Source of the DNA: Neelides folsomi
Lineage: Eukaryota; Arthropoda; Collembola; Neelipleona; Neelidae
Reading direction: 5' to 3'
Assembly (NCBI GenBank): GCA_034687125.1
Contig: JAQGBZ010000219.1
Coordinates: 43,569-107,568 of the forward strand
Length of the DNA stretch: 64,000 nt
Shown: positions 61,932-64,000 of the stretch, in pieces
Position numbering within the stretch: the stretch's first letter is position 1
Layout: each line of letters starts with the position of its first letter
The notes under the pieces: generated by a model
Databases searched by the model: none
What the model was told of the DNA's origin: nothing
Seen by the model: only the letters and a program-made list of their open reading frames with translations
Position numbers and translations under genes: made by a program

Positions 61932-62924
61932 GTATGTAGGTTACGGCTGTAAAAGGACTCGTTCGTCTGGGAGCAAGTGAGATGGCAAGGAGGAGTCCCT
62001 ATGACATCATAATTATATCACTTCTCTCTCTCTCGTTCTCTTCTTGTCGCTGCCACATTGACACAGTAAGAGTAGCAGAGGCATTTGTGGCATCAGTCCT
62101 GATTGGAGGTCCATCTCGACTCCATTCTTCCTCAGTTTGGACGGAGAGTTGGACCGGAGCCAAGTCCCGATAAAACAAAACTCACGTCACTCATCGCTCA
62201 GCTTAACAAGTTCGCATTTCTCCTCCTCTTGAGAGATAAGGTGGGAAGGGAGAGATTTGGCCGTGGAAATAAATGAGGGCGGAATTAGAAAGAGAAAAGA
62301 AAAGTTGCGGGAAAATATCGAATTTTCTCCTTCACTTTTTACTGGGATTTTTTTGCAAGTGAACATCAATAGTTGGTCTTTTTTATTATCCCTGAGATTT
62401 TTTGACTTCTTTTCCTCTTACAGTTCTTGAGAGTTCAAGTGTCATTATTGGGCTTGACCGGTGTGGAACTTTGGATTTAAGTGGAGTGGGTGACTCGTAA
62501 GCGTAAATTCTCTCTCTAAACATTGCTTTTGAAGTGTATTTTGAGGAATGGAGTTTGGACCTTTTCCTCACGACTCCAATCGTCTCACATCGGATTGAAT
62601 ATCACTCCTTGAAGTTGAAGTTGAAACTTTAATTCAATCGCGTCATGTGTGAAGGCGGAATAAAGGATTTTTTTCAATAGCCCACATGTCGAAGAGCAAA
62701 AGAACATTTTGAACCTGCCCTTCTCTCAGTTACCCTCATCGAATCCAATGAAGTGAAATGACACACCGGGGGAAGGGGTGTGGAAATTGGAGTTGAAGAG
62801 TGGAAAATTACTTCTCTGCTATTTTATCCATTTTATCCTCCTTGTCTTCTGAAGAAGAGAATTTTAAGTGATTTTTAATGATTTTTATATATAAAAGCTA
62901 ATGTTAGGTTTATATCGGGTTATA

Positions 62925-62955
62925 ACGGGTGTTTCAGCTAGATGTTTCCCTTCGC
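62925..62955 (+). repeat. Possible left end of the transposon
   Basis: GGGTGTTTCAGCTAGATG (about 62930-62947) sits about 200 bp upstream of the transposase ATG, just after TTATAAC, which offers TA dinucleotides, the usual Tc1/mariner target. The matching right end lies outside the window, so this is only a proposal. Confidence 0.35.
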
Positions 62956-63147
62956 AATTGTAAATATCTCTTTAACTGTTTAACGGATGATTTTTTAGTA
63001 ATATGCATATGATGGGGAATAGAATAAAATAGTTTATAGCAAACTGTCGGGTGCGATGATTGAAGCCAAAAGAAACGGTTGAAGATTCCATCCGCTGGTT
63101 CGAAATTTTCTCTTTTTGCTTTTTCTTGTTGAACTTTCCACTTTAAA

Positions 63148-64000
63148 ATGGAAATGGTTCGTCGTTTATCAATTCAAGAGAAAGTGTTTGTGGTGGAGGA
63201 ATTTGCCAGAACTTCAAATGCCCGTGAAGTCCAAAGAAGATGGACATTTGAAACACCGGCTCCTTCATGCCCGACAATAAGGAGAATTGTTCTCAAGTTT
63301 CGCTCAAATGGCATTGTTCAGAAATCGAAAATTCAACGAGTGAGAACAATTAGGACAAGGGAAAATTTAACGACAGTGAGGGAATTTGTCGAAGCTTTAC
63401 CTTTGGAACCAATGTCATCGAGACGATTGTCGCAACAGTTGAACATCCCACACACTAGTCTTTGGAGAATGCTGAAAGAACTTTCGTTTAAACCTTTCCG
63501 GCCGACTTACGTTCAAGAGTTGTTGGAATCAGATAAAGAAAAGAGGCTCCAGTTCTCCGAGAGATTTCTTCTTCAGCTGGATGCAAGTCCAGATTTCATT
63601 GATGATATCGCTTGGTTCGACGAAGCTATTTTCAATCTTAGCGGCACAGTGAATCGCCATAATGAGGTGAGTTAAAAAATTGTGCTTGGTGACTTGAAAC
63701 TTGCCCTCACCTTTCTCCATCTCCTTTCTCTTTCCTGCCTTTTTGCAATTTGCTCATTTTTAGACATACTGGAGTGTTGAAAACCCCCACGTCTTAAGAG
63801 AACGAAAGATGAAATCAAACTCCATTTCCGTCCTTGCTGGAGTTTCCACACTTGGGATCATTGGTCCGTTTTTTTTCGAGGGGACTGTGAATGGTGAATC
63901 ATTCCTCAAAATGGTGGAAGAAAAAGTTCTTCCGGTTCTCTACTCAGCTTTCGACATTCATAAACTTTGGTTTCAACTTGATGGTGCACCTGGTCACCAC
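63148..64000 (+). CDS. Tc1/mariner-like transposase with intron, partial
   Basis: This is a cut-and-paste DDE transposase of the type with a DUF4817-like helix-turn-helix, common in arthropods. Exon 1 (63148-63666) holds the HTH (RRLSIQEKVFVVEEFARTSN, AREVQRRW, CPTIRRIVLKFRSNG) and a second HTH (SSRRLSQQLNIPHTSLWRML). It then starts the DDE_3 core with the first catalytic Asp in WFDEAIFNLSGTVNRHNE. Exon 2 (63764 to the edge) continues TYWSVENPHVLRERK, IIGPFFFEGTVNGESFL and the second Asp in WFQLDGAPGHH. The third catalytic residue lies beyond 64000. A 97-bp GT-AG intron splits the core in phase 0. No stop or frameshift is seen over 252 codons, so it may be young or under selection. It lies in DIP2, same orientation. 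Confidence 0.9.

Larger units (their letters stand above)
60297..63147. other. DIP2 intron 4 region
   Basis: 2.85 kb downstream of DIP2 exon 4, up to the transposase start. It includes CT-rich runs, one possible short exon (61861-61931) and the probable left end of the transposon near 62925. No further DIP2 exon was recognised by sequence. Confidence 0.4.

Overview
The window reads as nuclear DNA of a small invertebrate animal. The protein genes carry GT-AG introns, many only about 50-150 bp long, and their products are metazoan: exocyst Sec5, cap methyltransferase 2, NOL10, a HYDIN-like axonemal protein and DIP2. An arthropod or near relative is favoured. The cyclophilin gene has a TATA box followed by a TCAGTC initiator, and a Tc1/mariner-type transposase with a Pax/DUF4817-like helix-turn-helix lies at the right edge. 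This placement is an inference. A HYDIN-like gene suggests that motile cilia or flagellated sperm are retained.

Layout. Bases 1-5600 show no convincing gene; they hold five exact copies of CCTTTGATC (a TCF/LEF-type site) within 3 kb. Bases 5621-28224 are compact and AT-rich, with seven genes all on the minus strand: EXOC2/Sec5 (5621-9381), CMTR2 (9943-13152), a TMEM53/DUF829 hydrolase-fold protein (14903-16064), NOL10 (17486-20983), a 52-residue single-pass membrane protein (21570-21728), a secretory-pathway cyclophilin (22423-23284) and a short HYDIN-like protein (23876-28224). For NOL10, cyclophilin, TMEM53 and HYDIN the exon phases were followed end to end and close without frameshift. NOL10's last intron contains a foldback element of about 580 bp.

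From 29445 to the right edge the plus strand is occupied by the 5' part of DIP2. Four exons (29445-29538, 53748-53822, 54751-54846, 60168-60296) encode the DMAP1-binding N-terminus, and all of their junctions are phase 1. The first intron is 24 kb, in sharp contrast to the neighbouring genes. Inside it lie two substantial plus-strand coding stretches: a 697-codon intronless ORF (39404-41494, about 696 residues from its ATG) and a GC-rich exon-like ORF (48929-49238). Both carry consensus splice donors in phase 1, which fits DIP2 exon 2. They may be alternative first exons that replace the start of the DMAP1-binding domain, or nested genes. This is the most interesting possibility in the window.

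At the right end (63148 to beyond 64000) is an open, so far undamaged transposase gene, split by a clean 97-bp intron and inserted within DIP2 in the same orientation. The remaining sequence of the DIP2 introns is non-coding as far as can be judged by eye. It contains motif repeats (TGGCGGCAAT three times, GA/CT tracts) and one near-perfect 18-bp hairpin.
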